DNA of 64,000 nucleotides from Ornithinibacillus halotolerans. GTDB lineage: Bacteria > Bacillota > Bacilli > Bacillales > Amphibacillaceae. Shown one piece after another: positions 16,863 to 24,979 of the stretch. Where the stretch lies: the NCBI RefSeq assembly GCF_014637405.1, contig NZ_BMEY01000007.1, positions 138,050-202,049 of the forward strand, written 5' to 3'. The position numbers and the translations under genes are program-made. Below the pieces are notes generated by a model. The model was not told the DNA's origin. It saw nothing but the letters and a program-made list of their open reading frames with translations, and searched no databases. The stretch's first letter is position 1. Each line of letters starts with the position of its first letter.

Positions 16863-17504
16863 ATTTTGAACAACGAATCTTTTTGTCAATAATAACGATA
16901 CGATTAAGATGAACTCAGCAATATTCATGAGAGGAAAGTCGTTGAACCACCTTTGTAGGACAGCACATAAAAGCATGAAAAGTACTCCTACAAGTGGCCA
17001 ATATAGGCGGTGTTTTTTAATAAGTAATATGCTGAAAACAAAAAGAACAAATGTAACAACGATTACGATAAGACCGGATTGTTCGTTACTTTCATACGTT
17101 AGTACACCATTACTCCAATTTGGTTCCAATTTCAATCCAAAAATGGATGTAATAAGTTCATATAATATGAGTCCGGCTGTTAAAAGGATTAATGTTCTTT
17201 TCCAGGCAAGCTTCTTTGCCCATGAAAAATCTAATGTTTGAGAGATACTCCAAGCAAAAATAATTAAAGTTGGCGTGAAAAATGCATGAAATAAATATCT
17301 ACTATACGTTAAGCTCTCCAGTACACCACCTTCACCAAAGAACCTCCCTAGTGCAATGATGAAATTATCATAGATTAACCCAATAATCACAAGCATAATT
17401 GTATTAGTTAAATTCGCTAAACTATGGTTTTTAGAAAGTAATAGTGACCATATAAATAGTAAAATATACCCGAACCCGAGGGAAAAATATACGATTGTAT
17501 TCAT
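16839..17504 (-). CDS. Uncharacterised polytopic membrane protein, 221 aa
   Basis: Start at the ATG 17504 (MNTIVYFSLGFGYILLF) because AAAGGATGTG lies 6-12 nt upstream; the frame itself runs 13 codons further. Six or seven membrane segments are evident, with conserved-looking RYLFHAFFTPTLIIFAWSIS in the third. It has no large soluble domain and no enzyme motif, and I do not recognise a family. Its last codons lie inside the terminator stem shared with the convergent permease. It faces splA divergently. Confidence 0.7.
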   Translation of the reverse strand: MNTIVYFSLGFGYILLFIWSLLLSKNHSLANLTNTIMLVIIGLIYDNFIIALGRFFGEGGVLESLTYSRYLFHAFFTPTLIIFAWSISQTLDFSWAKKLAWKRTLILLTAGLILYELITSIFGLKLEPNWSNGVLTYESNEQSGLIVIVVTFVLFVFSILLIKKHRLYWPLVGVLFMLLCAVLQRWFNDFPLMNIAEFILIVSLLLTKRFVVQNEKTPISN

Positions 17505-17638
17505 AAGAATCACATCCTTTCTATCATTGTCACCTATTTTCATGAGAATAATTCTGTTGTTAAAGAGTCATAAACATAAATTGAATTAGGGAAGGGAACA
17601 ATAGGATAAAACAAATAGAAGATAGGTGAATATATTAA

Positions 17639-17890
17639 ATGAATACAGAATTTAGACCAGGAGAAGTTGTCTACATAATTATCCGTAACCCACATGCTCA
17701 AGATGTAGCACATGTTCAACAAGCTGCCATTGTCGAAAACCCAGATAACCCAAATGAATTGGCGCTTTTTTCCCATGAACATTATTATCCTATTTCTGAT
17801 GATTTTGCTATTTTTCAAACCGAGGAAGAAGCGGAATCTGCTTATCAAGCTGCATTTGGTAGTGTAGATGATGGAGAATACTATGGTTAA
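17639..17890 (+). CDS. splA: SplA, TRAP-like regulator of spore photoproduct lyase
   Basis: 83 residues; AGGTGA lies 9 nt before the ATG. The sequence follows B. subtilis SplA throughout: GEVVYIIIRNPHAQDVAHVQQAAIV, then NELALFSHEHYYPISDDFAIF and EEAESAYQAAFG. SplA is a negative regulator of splAB in B. subtilis. The gene overlaps splB by 8 nt, so the two are translationally coupled and probably expressed in the forespore. Confidence 0.92.
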   Translation: MNTEFRPGEVVYIIIRNPHAQDVAHVQQAAIVENPDNPNELALFSHEHYYPISDDFAIFQTEEEAESAYQAAFGSVDDGEYYG

Positions 17891-18911
17891 ACCATTTGTC
17901 CCACAATTAGTATATGTTGAACCGAGAGCATTAGAATACCCTAATGGTAAGAGATTGCTTGCAAAGTTTGAGGAAATGGGAATAGAAATTCGCGAAACAA
18001 CTTCACATAATCAGATTCGTAATTTACCTGGAGAAAATCATTTCCAAAAATATCGAACGGCTAAATCAACACTCGTAGTAGGTATTCGTAAAACATTGAA
18101 ATTCGATACGTCGAAACCTTCTGCTGAATATGCGATTCCCCTTGCTACCGGATGTATGGGCCATTGTCATTATTGTTATTTACAGACGACGATGGGGAGT
18201 AAACCTTATATACGTACATATGTAAATGTAGAAGAGATTTTTGATGCGGCAGAAAAATATATGGAAGAACGGGCGCCCGATTTCACAAGATTTGAAGCAT
18301 CATGTACATCTGATATTGTAGGGATTGACCATTTGACTCACCACTTAAAGCATGCAATTGAATTTTTTGGAAAAAGTAAACATGGTAAATTACGATTTGT
18401 TACAAAATTTGCCCATGTAGATCATTTACTAGATGCGGATCACCAAGGAAAAACACGATTTCGTTTTAGTATTAATGATGATTACATTATTAAATATTTT
18501 GAACCAGGGACATCTAGACTACATGAACGGGTGGAAGCAGCAGCAAAAGTTGCCGAGGCCGGCTATCCTTTAGGATTTATCGTTGCACCGATCTATCTTC
18601 ATGATGGTTGGAAAGAAGGGTACTTAGAAATGTTTGAAAAACTGGAAGCGACCTTACCGTCCCATGCTAGAAAAGATTTAACATTTGAAATGATACAGCA
18701 TCGGTTTACAAAACCAGCCAAACGAGTCATTCAAGAAAATTATCCAATGACAAAGCTGGAATTAGATGAATCGAAGCGGAAAACAAAATGGGGTAAATAT
18801 GGTATTTATAAATATGTCTATAAGGATGAAGAGCAGGAGGATATTAAAGATACGATTGGCGGATATGTGAAACGTTTCTTTCCAGACGCAAAAATAGAAT
18901 ATTTTACCTAA
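17883..18911 (+). CDS. splB: Spore photoproduct lyase
   Basis: 342 residues from the ATG at 17883 (GGAG at 17873-17876); a start 15 nt earlier is possible. With this start the numbering agrees with B. subtilis: the radical-SAM cluster cysteines C91, C95 and C98 (TGCMGHCHYCY) and the hydrogen-donor C141 (RFEASCTSDIVG) are all in place. The enzyme uses S-adenosylmethionine to reverse the 5-thyminyl-5,6-dihydrothymine lesion in germinating spores. It ends FFPDAKIEYFT like its homologues. A short AAAAAGTA/TACTTTTT hairpin follows the stop. Confidence 0.96.
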   Translation: MVKPFVPQLVYVEPRALEYPNGKRLLAKFEEMGIEIRETTSHNQIRNLPGENHFQKYRTAKSTLVVGIRKTLKFDTSKPSAEYAIPLATGCMGHCHYCYLQTTMGSKPYIRTYVNVEEIFDAAEKYMEERAPDFTRFEASCTSDIVGIDHLTHHLKHAIEFFGKSKHGKLRFVTKFAHVDHLLDADHQGKTRFRFSINDDYIIKYFEPGTSRLHERVEAAAKVAEAGYPLGFIVAPIYLHDGWKEGYLEMFEKLEATLPSHARKDLTFEMIQHRFTKPAKRVIQENYPMTKLELDESKRKTKWGKYGIYKYVYKDEEQEDIKDTIGGYVKRFFPDAKIEYFT

Positions 18912-18932
18912 AAAGTATTTACTTTTTCAGAA

Positions 18933-18959
18933 TTATTGATATAGTTAATATATCAATAA
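18933..18959 (+). promoter_or_regulatory. Perfect 10-bp inverted repeat (operator-like)
   Basis: TTATTGATAT (18933-18942) and ATATCAATAA (18950-18959) form an exact inverted repeat with a 7-bp spacer, 26 bp before a 23-codon ORF with a strong SD. The shape fits an operator for a winged-helix (MarR/ArsR-like) dimer; there is no U-tract, so it is not a terminator. Confidence 0.6.
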
Positions 18960-18985
18960 CTGACCGAGGATAGGAGGGGATTCCA

Positions 18986-19057
18986 ATGACAACGTTTAAC
19001 CGCATACATTTAGAAAATAATTACGTTGGCTCTTTCCCCATCCAGAATAGTTTATAA
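18986..19057 (+). CDS. 23-codon small ORF with strong ribosome binding site
   Basis: ATG at 18986 is preceded by AGGAGGGG (18972-18979, 6-nt spacing), one of the best SD sequences in the window. The 23-residue product starts MTTFNRIHLENNYVG and ends QNSL; it has no membrane helix or cysteine. It is bracketed by the perfect inverted repeat at 18933-18959 and a terminator at 19078-19108, so the segment looks like a self-contained small transcription unit. It could encode a small peptide, be a regulatory leader, or be the remnant of a longer gene. I do not recognise it. Confidence 0.45.
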   Translation: MTTFNRIHLENNYVGSFPIQNSL

Positions 19058-19076
19058 TTACTTGTACTTATGCATA

Positions 19077-19112
19077 AAAAGACCTTCGTTTTTTACGATG
19101 GTCTTTTCTTTA
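19077..19112 (+). terminator. Intrinsic terminator after the 23-codon ORF
   Basis: AAAAGACC...CGT (from 19077) pairs with ACG...GGTCTTTT (to about 19107), followed by CTTTATG. Confidence 0.7.
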
Positions 19113-19164
19113 TGTTGGGGGAGAGTCTTCTCATTAAATCTTATGAAGGAAAGAGGAGACAGTT

Positions 19165-19752
19165 ATGGAAATTAGAGAGTATAAATCAAAAGATGAACAA
19201 GGTTGGCTACGTTGTAGAGTACTATCATTTTTAGATACAGCATATTACGACAATGTTTTAAGAGAAAAGGAAGTATATGAAAATCCTGCGATTGAATTAG
19301 TAGCTGTTGAAGACGGGAATGTAGTTGGTTTAATAGACATTGAATATGAAGTAGAAGAACGAACGGTTTGTTCCAGGGGAAGTGGCCTTGGAGGTATGAT
19401 TTGGCATATTGCTGTTCATCCAGATTATCGACGAAAAGGTATTGGTACGCTTCTTCTCGATAAAGCAGAACAATTGGCGAGAGAAAAGAATTTAAATCGT
19501 TTCGAAGCTTGGACAAGGGATGATGAGTGGGTAAATATTTGGTATGAGAAAAGTGGGTTCCGTAAAGTAGATTCCTATTTACATGTTTTTATGGAAGGTG
19601 ACGAGGAATTGAAAGGACATTTAAAAAGTGAAGTTCCACATTTATATCCAATTCTAGCTTTTGCACACTATGTAGGTGAAGATACTGAAACAATAAACAG
19701 CAAATTTAGTAGGGTACATGAGTGTAGATGCTATGAGAAGAAGTTAAGATAA
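19165..19752 (+). CDS. GNAT-family N-acetyltransferase, 195 aa
   Basis: AAGAGGAGAC lies 6-10 nt before the ATG. It has a full GNAT fold: MEIREYKSKDEQGWLRCR at the N-terminus, IWHIAVHPDYRRKGIGTLLLDKAEQ as the acetyl-CoA motif A near residues 84-108, and NIWYEKSGFRKV as motif B. A C-terminal extension of about 50 residues follows, ending with a His/Cys-containing segment (VHECRCYEKK). The substrate is unknown. It heads a string of small metabolic genes (two HAD phosphatases and a histidine phosphatase). Confidence 0.85.
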   Translation: MEIREYKSKDEQGWLRCRVLSFLDTAYYDNVLREKEVYENPAIELVAVEDGNVVGLIDIEYEVEERTVCSRGSGLGGMIWHIAVHPDYRRKGIGTLLLDKAEQLAREKNLNRFEAWTRDDEWVNIWYEKSGFRKVDSYLHVFMEGDEELKGHLKSEVPHLYPILAFAHYVGEDTETINSKFSRVHECRCYEKKLR

Positions 19753-19786
19753 TTTAATTACAATTCAGGTGGGAGGAGGGTTTACA

Positions 19787-20458
19787 ATTATTCGTGCAGT
19801 GTTTTTTGATTTATACGAAACATTGATTACAGAGTGGGAAAATAATGAAAAGAAAGCAACATACTCTATCGAAGCGTTAGGCATTGATAAAAAAACGTAT
19901 AAAAAAGAATGGGCATTACGAAGAGAGCGTCGAATGGATGGTACCTATCCTGATCATAAGAGCGTACTAAGAGACATTCTACAATCATTAGGAAAGCCTG
20001 TTGATGAAAGTATGATAGACAAGGTTGATCAACTTAGAGTTGAATCAAAAAGAGTACCATTTCAAGATATTAATCATGAAGTGTTAGAAATGCTACAAAA
20101 GTTAAAAGATATGAACGTAAAGCTAGGCTTAATTAGTAATTGTACTCCTGAAGAAGTACTGGATTGGGAAACAACTCCACTAGCTGAACTTTTTGATGAT
20201 GTTATTTTTTCTTATGAAGTAAAGCTAGCAAAGCCAAATGTAGAAATCTACCAATTAGGGTGTCAAAATTTAGGGGTTTCACCTGAGGAATCGATTTTTA
20301 TTGGCGATGGTGGCTCCGATGAACTAATAGGGGCATCTAAAGCAGGATTGAAAGCTTATCAGGCCACCTGGTTTCTGCCAACCTATTTTAGTGAGAAAAT
20401 TACAGATTATCCTAAGTTACAAAAACCAATACAACTGTTTGATGTAATAAAGTTGTAA
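19787..20458 (+). CDS. HAD-superfamily hydrolase, probable non-canonical ATT start
   Basis: HAD subfamily IA protein of about 224 residues. Motif I is FFDLYETL, motif II LISNCTPEE, motif III LAKPNVEIY and motif IV FIGDGGSDELIGAS. These enzymes hydrolyse phosphoesters through the first Asp; the substrate is unknown. The only strong SD, GGAGGAGGG (19772-19780), lies inside the longest frame (GTG at 19769, which has no SD). It points to the ATT codons at 19787 and 19790, where homologous proteins begin M-I-R-A-V-F-F-D. Either an ATT initiates, or the GTG at 19769 does. Confidence 0.8.
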   Translation: MIRAVFFDLYETLITEWENNEKKATYSIEALGIDKKTYKKEWALRRERRMDGTYPDHKSVLRDILQSLGKPVDESMIDKVDQLRVESKRVPFQDINHEVLEMLQKLKDMNVKLGLISNCTPEEVLDWETTPLAELFDDVIFSYEVKLAKPNVEIYQLGCQNLGVSPEESIFIGDGGSDELIGASKAGLKAYQATWFLPTYFSEKITDYPKLQKPIQLFDVIKL

Positions 20459-20477
20459 GTGAAGGAAAGAGGAATGT

Positions 20478-21074
20478 ATGAATAATAACAAAGGATTAAC
20501 AATATTATGGGATTTTGACGGTACATTATTTGATACGTATCCAGTTTATACAAAACTATTTAAAAAGGTTTTAGCGGATAGAAATATAGATGAGAAGGAT
20601 GTCTATCAAAATATAAAGATATCTTTTAGACATGCAAATAATTATTATAATCTGTCTGAAGAACAATTGAAGGAATTTGCTAGTTTAGAAGAAGAAATTC
20701 CTCCACAAGAAATGATGCCATTTTCAGGTGTAGAAAAGGTGTTACAATATGCTAATAATAATGTAATCATGACTCATAAACTAGGGAAAGATGTTCGAAA
20801 GATATTACGTTATTACGGGTGGGAGAAATACTTTAGCGAAATTGTTGCTGGGGATGATGGATTTCCACGTAAGCCCAATAAAGAGTCTTATGAATATCTC
20901 CATGAGAAATATAATATTGATCTAGTAATCGGAGATCGTGAATTGGATATCATTCCAGCGAAAGAGCTAAACATTAAATCTTGTTTATTTCAAAACAATA
21001 AGAGTAATTTAGCTGATTTTTATCTCAATGATTATGGGGAGTTTTGGACTAAAGTTGTTGAAGAATTTAATTGA
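20478..21074 (+). CDS. HAD-superfamily hydrolase (phosphoglycolate-phosphatase-like)
   Basis: 198 residues; GAAAGAGG lies before the ATG, 20 bp after the previous gene. Motif I is WDFDGTLFDTYPVY, a small helical cap follows, motif II is VIMTHKLG, motif III RKPNKESYEYL and motif IV VIGDRELDIIPA. The two nucleophile-region Asp residues and the acidic motif IV are intact, so it should be an active phosphatase. It probably shares a transcript with the preceding HAD gene. The substrate is unknown. Confidence 0.85.
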   Translation: MNNNKGLTILWDFDGTLFDTYPVYTKLFKKVLADRNIDEKDVYQNIKISFRHANNYYNLSEEQLKEFASLEEEIPPQEMMPFSGVEKVLQYANNNVIMTHKLGKDVRKILRYYGWEKYFSEIVAGDDGFPRKPNKESYEYLHEKYNIDLVIGDRELDIIPAKELNIKSCLFQNNKSNLADFYLNDYGEFWTKVVEEFN

Positions 21075-21107
21075 TAAATAATTCACTTACGGAGGACAAA
21101 TAGGGGG

Positions 21108-21653
21108 ATGGAGAAGAATATTTTTGTTATAAGACATTGTAAAGCAACAGGTCAATCAGCTGATGCGCCTCTAACTGAAGAGGGATTTGAACAAGCGGCT
21201 GATTTACTAGATTTTTTCAAAGATAAGAAGATTGATCGAATAGTATCCAGTCCATATTTACGTGCAATTCAAACAATTGAGCCGGTAGCAAATGATAGAT
21301 ACTTGGAGATAGAAACAGACAACCGGTTAATCGAGAGAGAACTAAGTACCATCTTTATGCCAGATTGGATGGATAAATTAGAAGCGACATTTTATGATTT
21401 AGAGCTGAAGTATGAAGGCGGAGAATCAAGTTACGAAGCAATGAATCGGATTGTAGAAGTAGTAAACGAAATGCTGGCTACTAATTTGCATAACCAAATT
21501 TTAGTTGCTCATGGTGGAGTAATTTCCTTATTACTCAAACATTATAACAACGATTTCAGTTATGAAGAATGGAAAAGAATGAGTAATCCGGATGTTTTCT
21601 TACTCAAAATAAAAGGAAACAACATAACATATAGAAGAATATGGGAAAAATAA
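21108..21653 (+). CDS. Histidine phosphatase (phosphoglycerate-mutase family)
   Basis: 181 residues; GGAGG at 21091-21095, 12 nt before the ATG. The catalytic RHG motif appears as VIRHCKATGQS (His-Cys rather than His-Gly), followed by PLTEEGFEQA, the conserved SSPYLRAIQT, the acidic LIERELS, and the second catalytic His in LVAHGGVISLLL. It is likely a small-molecule or nucleotide phosphatase. It is the last gene of the cluster, with a strong terminator 8 bp downstream. Confidence 0.85.
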   Translation: MEKNIFVIRHCKATGQSADAPLTEEGFEQAADLLDFFKDKKIDRIVSSPYLRAIQTIEPVANDRYLEIETDNRLIERELSTIFMPDWMDKLEATFYDLELKYEGGESSYEAMNRIVEVVNEMLATNLHNQILVAHGGVISLLLKHYNNDFSYEEWKRMSNPDVFLLKIKGNNITYRRIWEK

Positions 21654-21659
21654 TTTATG

Positions 21660-21703
21660 TAAAAAGGAGAAACGTGTATGAAAAATGCGTTTCTCTTTTT
21701 TAT
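21660..21703 (+). terminator. Terminator of the phosphatase cluster
   Basis: AAAAAGGAGAAACG (21661-21674) pairs with CGTTTCTCTTTTT (21688-21700), with a U-tract. Confidence 0.85.
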
Positions 21704-21720
21704 TGAATTGTGAACTTTTT

Positions 21721-21763
21721 TGTGATAACTATCACAGAGACTCTTTTCATTAACCTGTATAAT
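21721..21763 (+). promoter_or_regulatory. Fnr-type class II promoter without an adjacent gene
   Basis: TGTGA-TAACTA-TCACA (21721-21736) is a perfect Fnr/Crp box. A consensus -10 TATAAT sits at 21758-21763, which puts the box at -41.5 relative to a start near 21770. The next gene begins 300 bp downstream. The transcript is either a long leader of the heme-uptake operon or a small RNA. Confidence 0.7.
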
Positions 21764-21898
21764 ACAACCTAATAATACGTTGATTTGAACCATTTCTATT
21801 AAAATAAATAGAAGCTCACACCAGACCTTCACTGATATACCTTCCAATTTGTTTCGCAAATGATTAATTCTTTTCCTATTATCCCTTCCTACAACCTA

Positions 21899-21950
21899 GT
21901 TCACAATTCAGACACAATTAGTTCATAAAATTATCAAATTCTGTTCACAA
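21899..21950 (+). promoter_or_regulatory. Three direct repeats GTTCAYAA at 22-bp steps
   Basis: GTTCACAA (21899-21906), GTTCATAA (21921-21928) and GTTCACAA (21943-21950) are spaced exactly 22 bp apart, about two helical turns, upstream of the heme-uptake operon. A weak promoter (TTACAT 21981-21986, TATAAC 22005-22010) lies just after. Phased direct repeats suggest a response regulator; staphylococcal HssR boxes (GTTCATATT) look similar, but this link is only a suggestion. I found no clear Fur box in 21700-22070. Confidence 0.45.
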
Positions 21951-22072
21951 ATATTCTATGGTTAAATTACTAACTTACTGTTACATTTAATAATGTCGAG
22001 AATATATAACAGATTCGATATCTATTAAATAAATGAATACAGGCTTTAAAGATAAGGGGGGAAACAAATAGG

Positions 22073-22951
22073 ATGAAACAGAGATTTTCGTTCTTAGCAA
22101 TTATAACAGTATTATTTTTTTCCATAACCTCGATTGTCTTACCGAAGGATGTAGCCTTAGCGAAGATAGCAGATGGAAGATATGAGCTAAACTATGAGAT
22201 GAAAGAAGCTTATAGTGAGAATACTTCCATAGCAGATGGCTACTTTACAAAACCTGCAATTTTAACCGTTCAAAATGGTGTGCAATATATTCAAATGACT
22301 GTAACAGGAAGTAATTACGTTCAATCACTTTCTGCGCCATCGGGACCAGTTGAAATTGTTAGTGAGGATAAAACAAACTTTGTAAGAACAGTTAAGTTTA
22401 GAGTGGACGGAGATTTATCTAAGCCTCTTGATATGGAAATGCATATCGTTGTTCCAGACTTATACGACATGACACATACAGCTAGAGCAGTATTTGATCT
22501 TAGTCCAGTAAAAGCTGCTTCAGCTCCAGCACAGAAAGCTGAAGAGAAAAAAGCCTCGAATAAAAAAGAGTCTTCCCAATCTACTAATCAACCAGTAGAA
22601 AAGAAGGAAAAAGAGGAAAAGAATACAACGGTTGCTAATACCGATAAAAATAAAGGTAACGACAAACCAGAAGATACTGTGAAGGAAGAAGAGAAGAAAG
22701 AAGAACAAACAGAAACAGAAGAAGCAGATAAAGCAGAAGAAATTGATGAAGAAGACAATGAAGAAAATGCTGAAGATGCAAATTCTGAAGAAGAGGAAGA
22801 TCTAACTTCCAAGGAAGCTTCTGATACACAGGTTGAAGATACACAAAAAGAGGATAACTCTTCAAACGCTGGTTTTATCGTCCTACTAATCGTAGGAGTA
22901 ATAATCGTTGTAGTAGCAATTTTATTGATACGTAAAAAACGTAGTAATTAA
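22073..22951 (+). CDS. NEAT-domain heme-binding surface protein with C-terminal membrane anchor
   Basis: 292 residues. A signal peptide (1-30, cleavage near ALA-K) is followed by one NEAT domain (about 35-145) with the short helix SENTSIADGYF and the strand LDMEMHIVVPDLYDMTHTARAVF. The ligand region reads Y131-x3-H135 where classical heme-binding NEATs have Y-x3-Y. A low-complexity Lys/Glu-rich linker (about 150-262) reaches through the wall to a membrane helix (264-288) and RKKRSN tail. No NPQT or LPXTG sortase motif is seen, so it is probably membrane-held. It is the first gene of the heme operon; AGGGGGG lies 8-14 nt upstream. Confidence 0.88.
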   Translation: MKQRFSFLAIITVLFFSITSIVLPKDVALAKIADGRYELNYEMKEAYSENTSIADGYFTKPAILTVQNGVQYIQMTVTGSNYVQSLSAPSGPVEIVSEDKTNFVRTVKFRVDGDLSKPLDMEMHIVVPDLYDMTHTARAVFDLSPVKAASAPAQKAEEKKASNKKESSQSTNQPVEKKEKEEKNTTVANTDKNKGNDKPEDTVKEEEKKEEQTETEEADKAEEIDEEDNEENAEDANSEEEEDLTSKEASDTQVEDTQKEDNSSNAGFIVLLIVGVIIVVVAILLIRKKRSN

Positions 22952-22968
22952 CTAAGGGAGAGAAAGAC

Positions 22969-24873
22969 ATGCGAAACAGTATTAAATTAATGTTAGCCCT
23001 TATTATCGCAATATTTACCCTGCCAGTATTTGGAGGATCAGTATTTGCGGCTGATGAAAATACGGGAAACGAATTAAGTTATGTTATTTTAAAAGGTGAT
23101 GAAAACTCATCTTCAAGTTCTGCTAGATACTTTCCTTCTGCATCTGTTACAGAAGAAAATGGAACAAAGACAGTAAATCTTGATTTTTCAGGTGCTAATT
23201 ATATTACAGCCTTAAGTATTCAAGGTCTTGAGTCAAACGTAGAACGAAATGAAGATGGAAAAACTGGTGTTTTAACATTTAATGTTGGTTCTGAATTACC
23301 GGAAGTATTATATCTAGATATGACGATTGGTACACCAATGGGATCAATGGATCATACTGTACGTTTATTTTTAAATGTAGAATCCATAGATGAAATCTCA
23401 GAGGAATTATTAAATGCAACTATTTTGAAAGACGAAATCGGCTTTGTTATTTTAAAAGGTGATGAGAATGCAGATTCAAGTGCTGCAAGATACTTTGCGA
23501 AGCCTGCATTAGTTACAAAAGAAACTGACGGATCAAAAACAGTTGAGATTAATTTCTCAGGTGCAAACTACATTACGGCGCTTGGTATTCAAGGTCTAGA
23601 TTCTAATGTAGAACGAAATGAAGATGGAAAAACTGGTACGTTACTATTTAATGTCGGTTCAGAATTACCAGAAGTATTATATTTAGATATGACGATTAGT
23701 ACACCAATGGGATCAATGGATCATACAGTACGTTTATTTTTAAATGTAGAATCCATAGATGATATTGCCGAAGAACTACTTGACTCTTCACTAATTATTG
23801 AAGAACCAGTGGAAGAACCTGTTGAAGAGCCAAAAGAGGAACCAAAAGAAGAAGAAACTGCGCAAGATAAAGTATATGAAATTGGATTCGATGTGCTTAA
23901 AGAAGTAGGTAATGAAAATTCAGTTGCCGATCAATATTTTGTCAAACCTGCAGTATTATTTACTAAAGATGGTGTTCAATACCTTCAACTAAAAGTTAAT
24001 AACTGGAATTTAATTGATTCTTTAAAAACATCTGATGGCGAAGTTGAAGTTGTTAAAGAAAACTCAGATGGTTCAGTTGTAGTTGAGTTTAAACTTAACG
24101 GTGAACTAACGGACGAGATTATGTTAGAAATGCACATTACTGTACCAGGTATGTATAGTGCAAGTCATACTGCACGTTTAGTATTGGATACTGATAGTAA
24201 AGTTGAAGTTAGTTCTGAAAAAGTTGTTACAGAAGTAAATGATGGTGAAAAGGTAACAGAGACGGAAAAACCAAATAAAGAAAGTCAAGAAAACAAAAAT
24301 AATCAAGACAAGTCTTCAAACGATAAATCCAACCATCAAGTGCAAGACAAGAAAGATCAGTTAACACCTGACAAAGTATACGAAATAAACTACCTAGTAA
24401 AACATGCAACACAAGATAAAGCATCAGCAGCAGACCAATTCTTTAAAAAGCCTGCTTATCTATTAGTTAAGAATGGTGAAAAATATATTCAATTGACAGT
24501 AACTAATAGTGATATGATTGATTCTTTACGAACTGCTCATGGTGATGTAGTTATCGTTAAGAAAAATGCAGATGGTTCTATGGTGATTCAATTTAAAGTT
24601 ACTGATTTAAGTAAACCAGTTGTAATGGACATGCATATTACTGTTCCAGGAATGTACAGCATGGATCATAGTGCTCGTTTATTCTTCGATGAAAGTAATA
24701 TGATAGAAATTGATTCAGAGAATCACAAAATAGCTGCTTCTACAGATGGTAGTGGTAATGGTAAAACTGTTAACCCACAAACAGGAGACGACACGAACAT
24801 TTTACTTTATGTATTACTATTAATCGGTTCAGCTATTCCACTAGCATTCTTTGCTAAAAGACGTTTTGCATAA
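22969..24873 (+). CDS. Four-NEAT surface hemoprotein receptor, sortase-B substrate
   Basis: 634 residues. A signal peptide (1-28) is followed by NEAT1 (about 33-137), NEAT2 (155-262), NEAT3 (301-407) and NEAT4 (469-575), Pro/Glu- and Lys-rich linkers, and NPQTG (602-606) with a hydrophobic stretch and KRRFA tail. That is a sortase-B-type signal, matching the srtB gene at the operon end. NEAT1 and NEAT2 are near-identical copies 369 bp apart, a recent duplication. NEAT3 and NEAT4 have Y396-x3-H400 and Y563-x3-H567. NEAT1 and NEAT2 have Gly in place of that Tyr (MGSMDH), so they may bind hemoproteins rather than heme. The gene lies 17 bp after the first NEAT gene. Confidence 0.92.
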   Translation: MRNSIKLMLALIIAIFTLPVFGGSVFAADENTGNELSYVILKGDENSSSSSARYFPSASVTEENGTKTVNLDFSGANYITALSIQGLESNVERNEDGKTGVLTFNVGSELPEVLYLDMTIGTPMGSMDHTVRLFLNVESIDEISEELLNATILKDEIGFVILKGDENADSSAARYFAKPALVTKETDGSKTVEINFSGANYITALGIQGLDSNVERNEDGKTGTLLFNVGSELPEVLYLDMTISTPMGSMDHTVRLFLNVESIDDIAEELLDSSLIIEEPVEEPVEEPKEEPKEEETAQDKVYEIGFDVLKEVGNENSVADQYFVKPAVLFTKDGVQYLQLKVNNWNLIDSLKTSDGEVEVVKENSDGSVVVEFKLNGELTDEIMLEMHITVPGMYSASHTARLVLDTDSKVEVSSEKVVTEVNDGEKVTETEKPNKESQENKNNQDKSSNDKSNHQVQDKKDQLTPDKVYEINYLVKHATQDKASAADQFFKKPAYLLVKNGEKYIQLTVTNSDMIDSLRTAHGDVVIVKKNADGSMVIQFKVTDLSKPVVMDMHITVPGMYSMDHSARLFFDESNMIEIDSENHKIAASTDGSGNGKTVNPQTGDDTNILLYVLLLIGSAIPLAFFAKRRFA

Positions 24874-24888
24874 TAGGTAATTAATTTT

Positions 24889-24922
24889 AGAGTCTTACTG
24901 TTTAATTACAGTAAGACTCGGT
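24889..24922 (+). terminator. Intra-operon hairpin between NEAT and transporter genes
   Basis: GAGTCTTACTG (24890-24900) pairs perfectly with CAGTAAGACTC (24909-24919), but the following GGTTTATA is a poor U-tract. It probably attenuates or protects the mRNA so that surface proteins are made in excess of the importer. Confidence 0.55.
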
Positions 24923-24979
24923 TTATATACAAGTGTTTTTTGAAGATTCAGAGGAAATTTTGCGAAAAGAGGTGGAAGT

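Noticed and set aside
22520..22865. Ser/Phe-rich minus-strand frames opposite the NEAT protein linker
   Set aside because: Mirror images of the Glu/Lys low-complexity linker; no SD.
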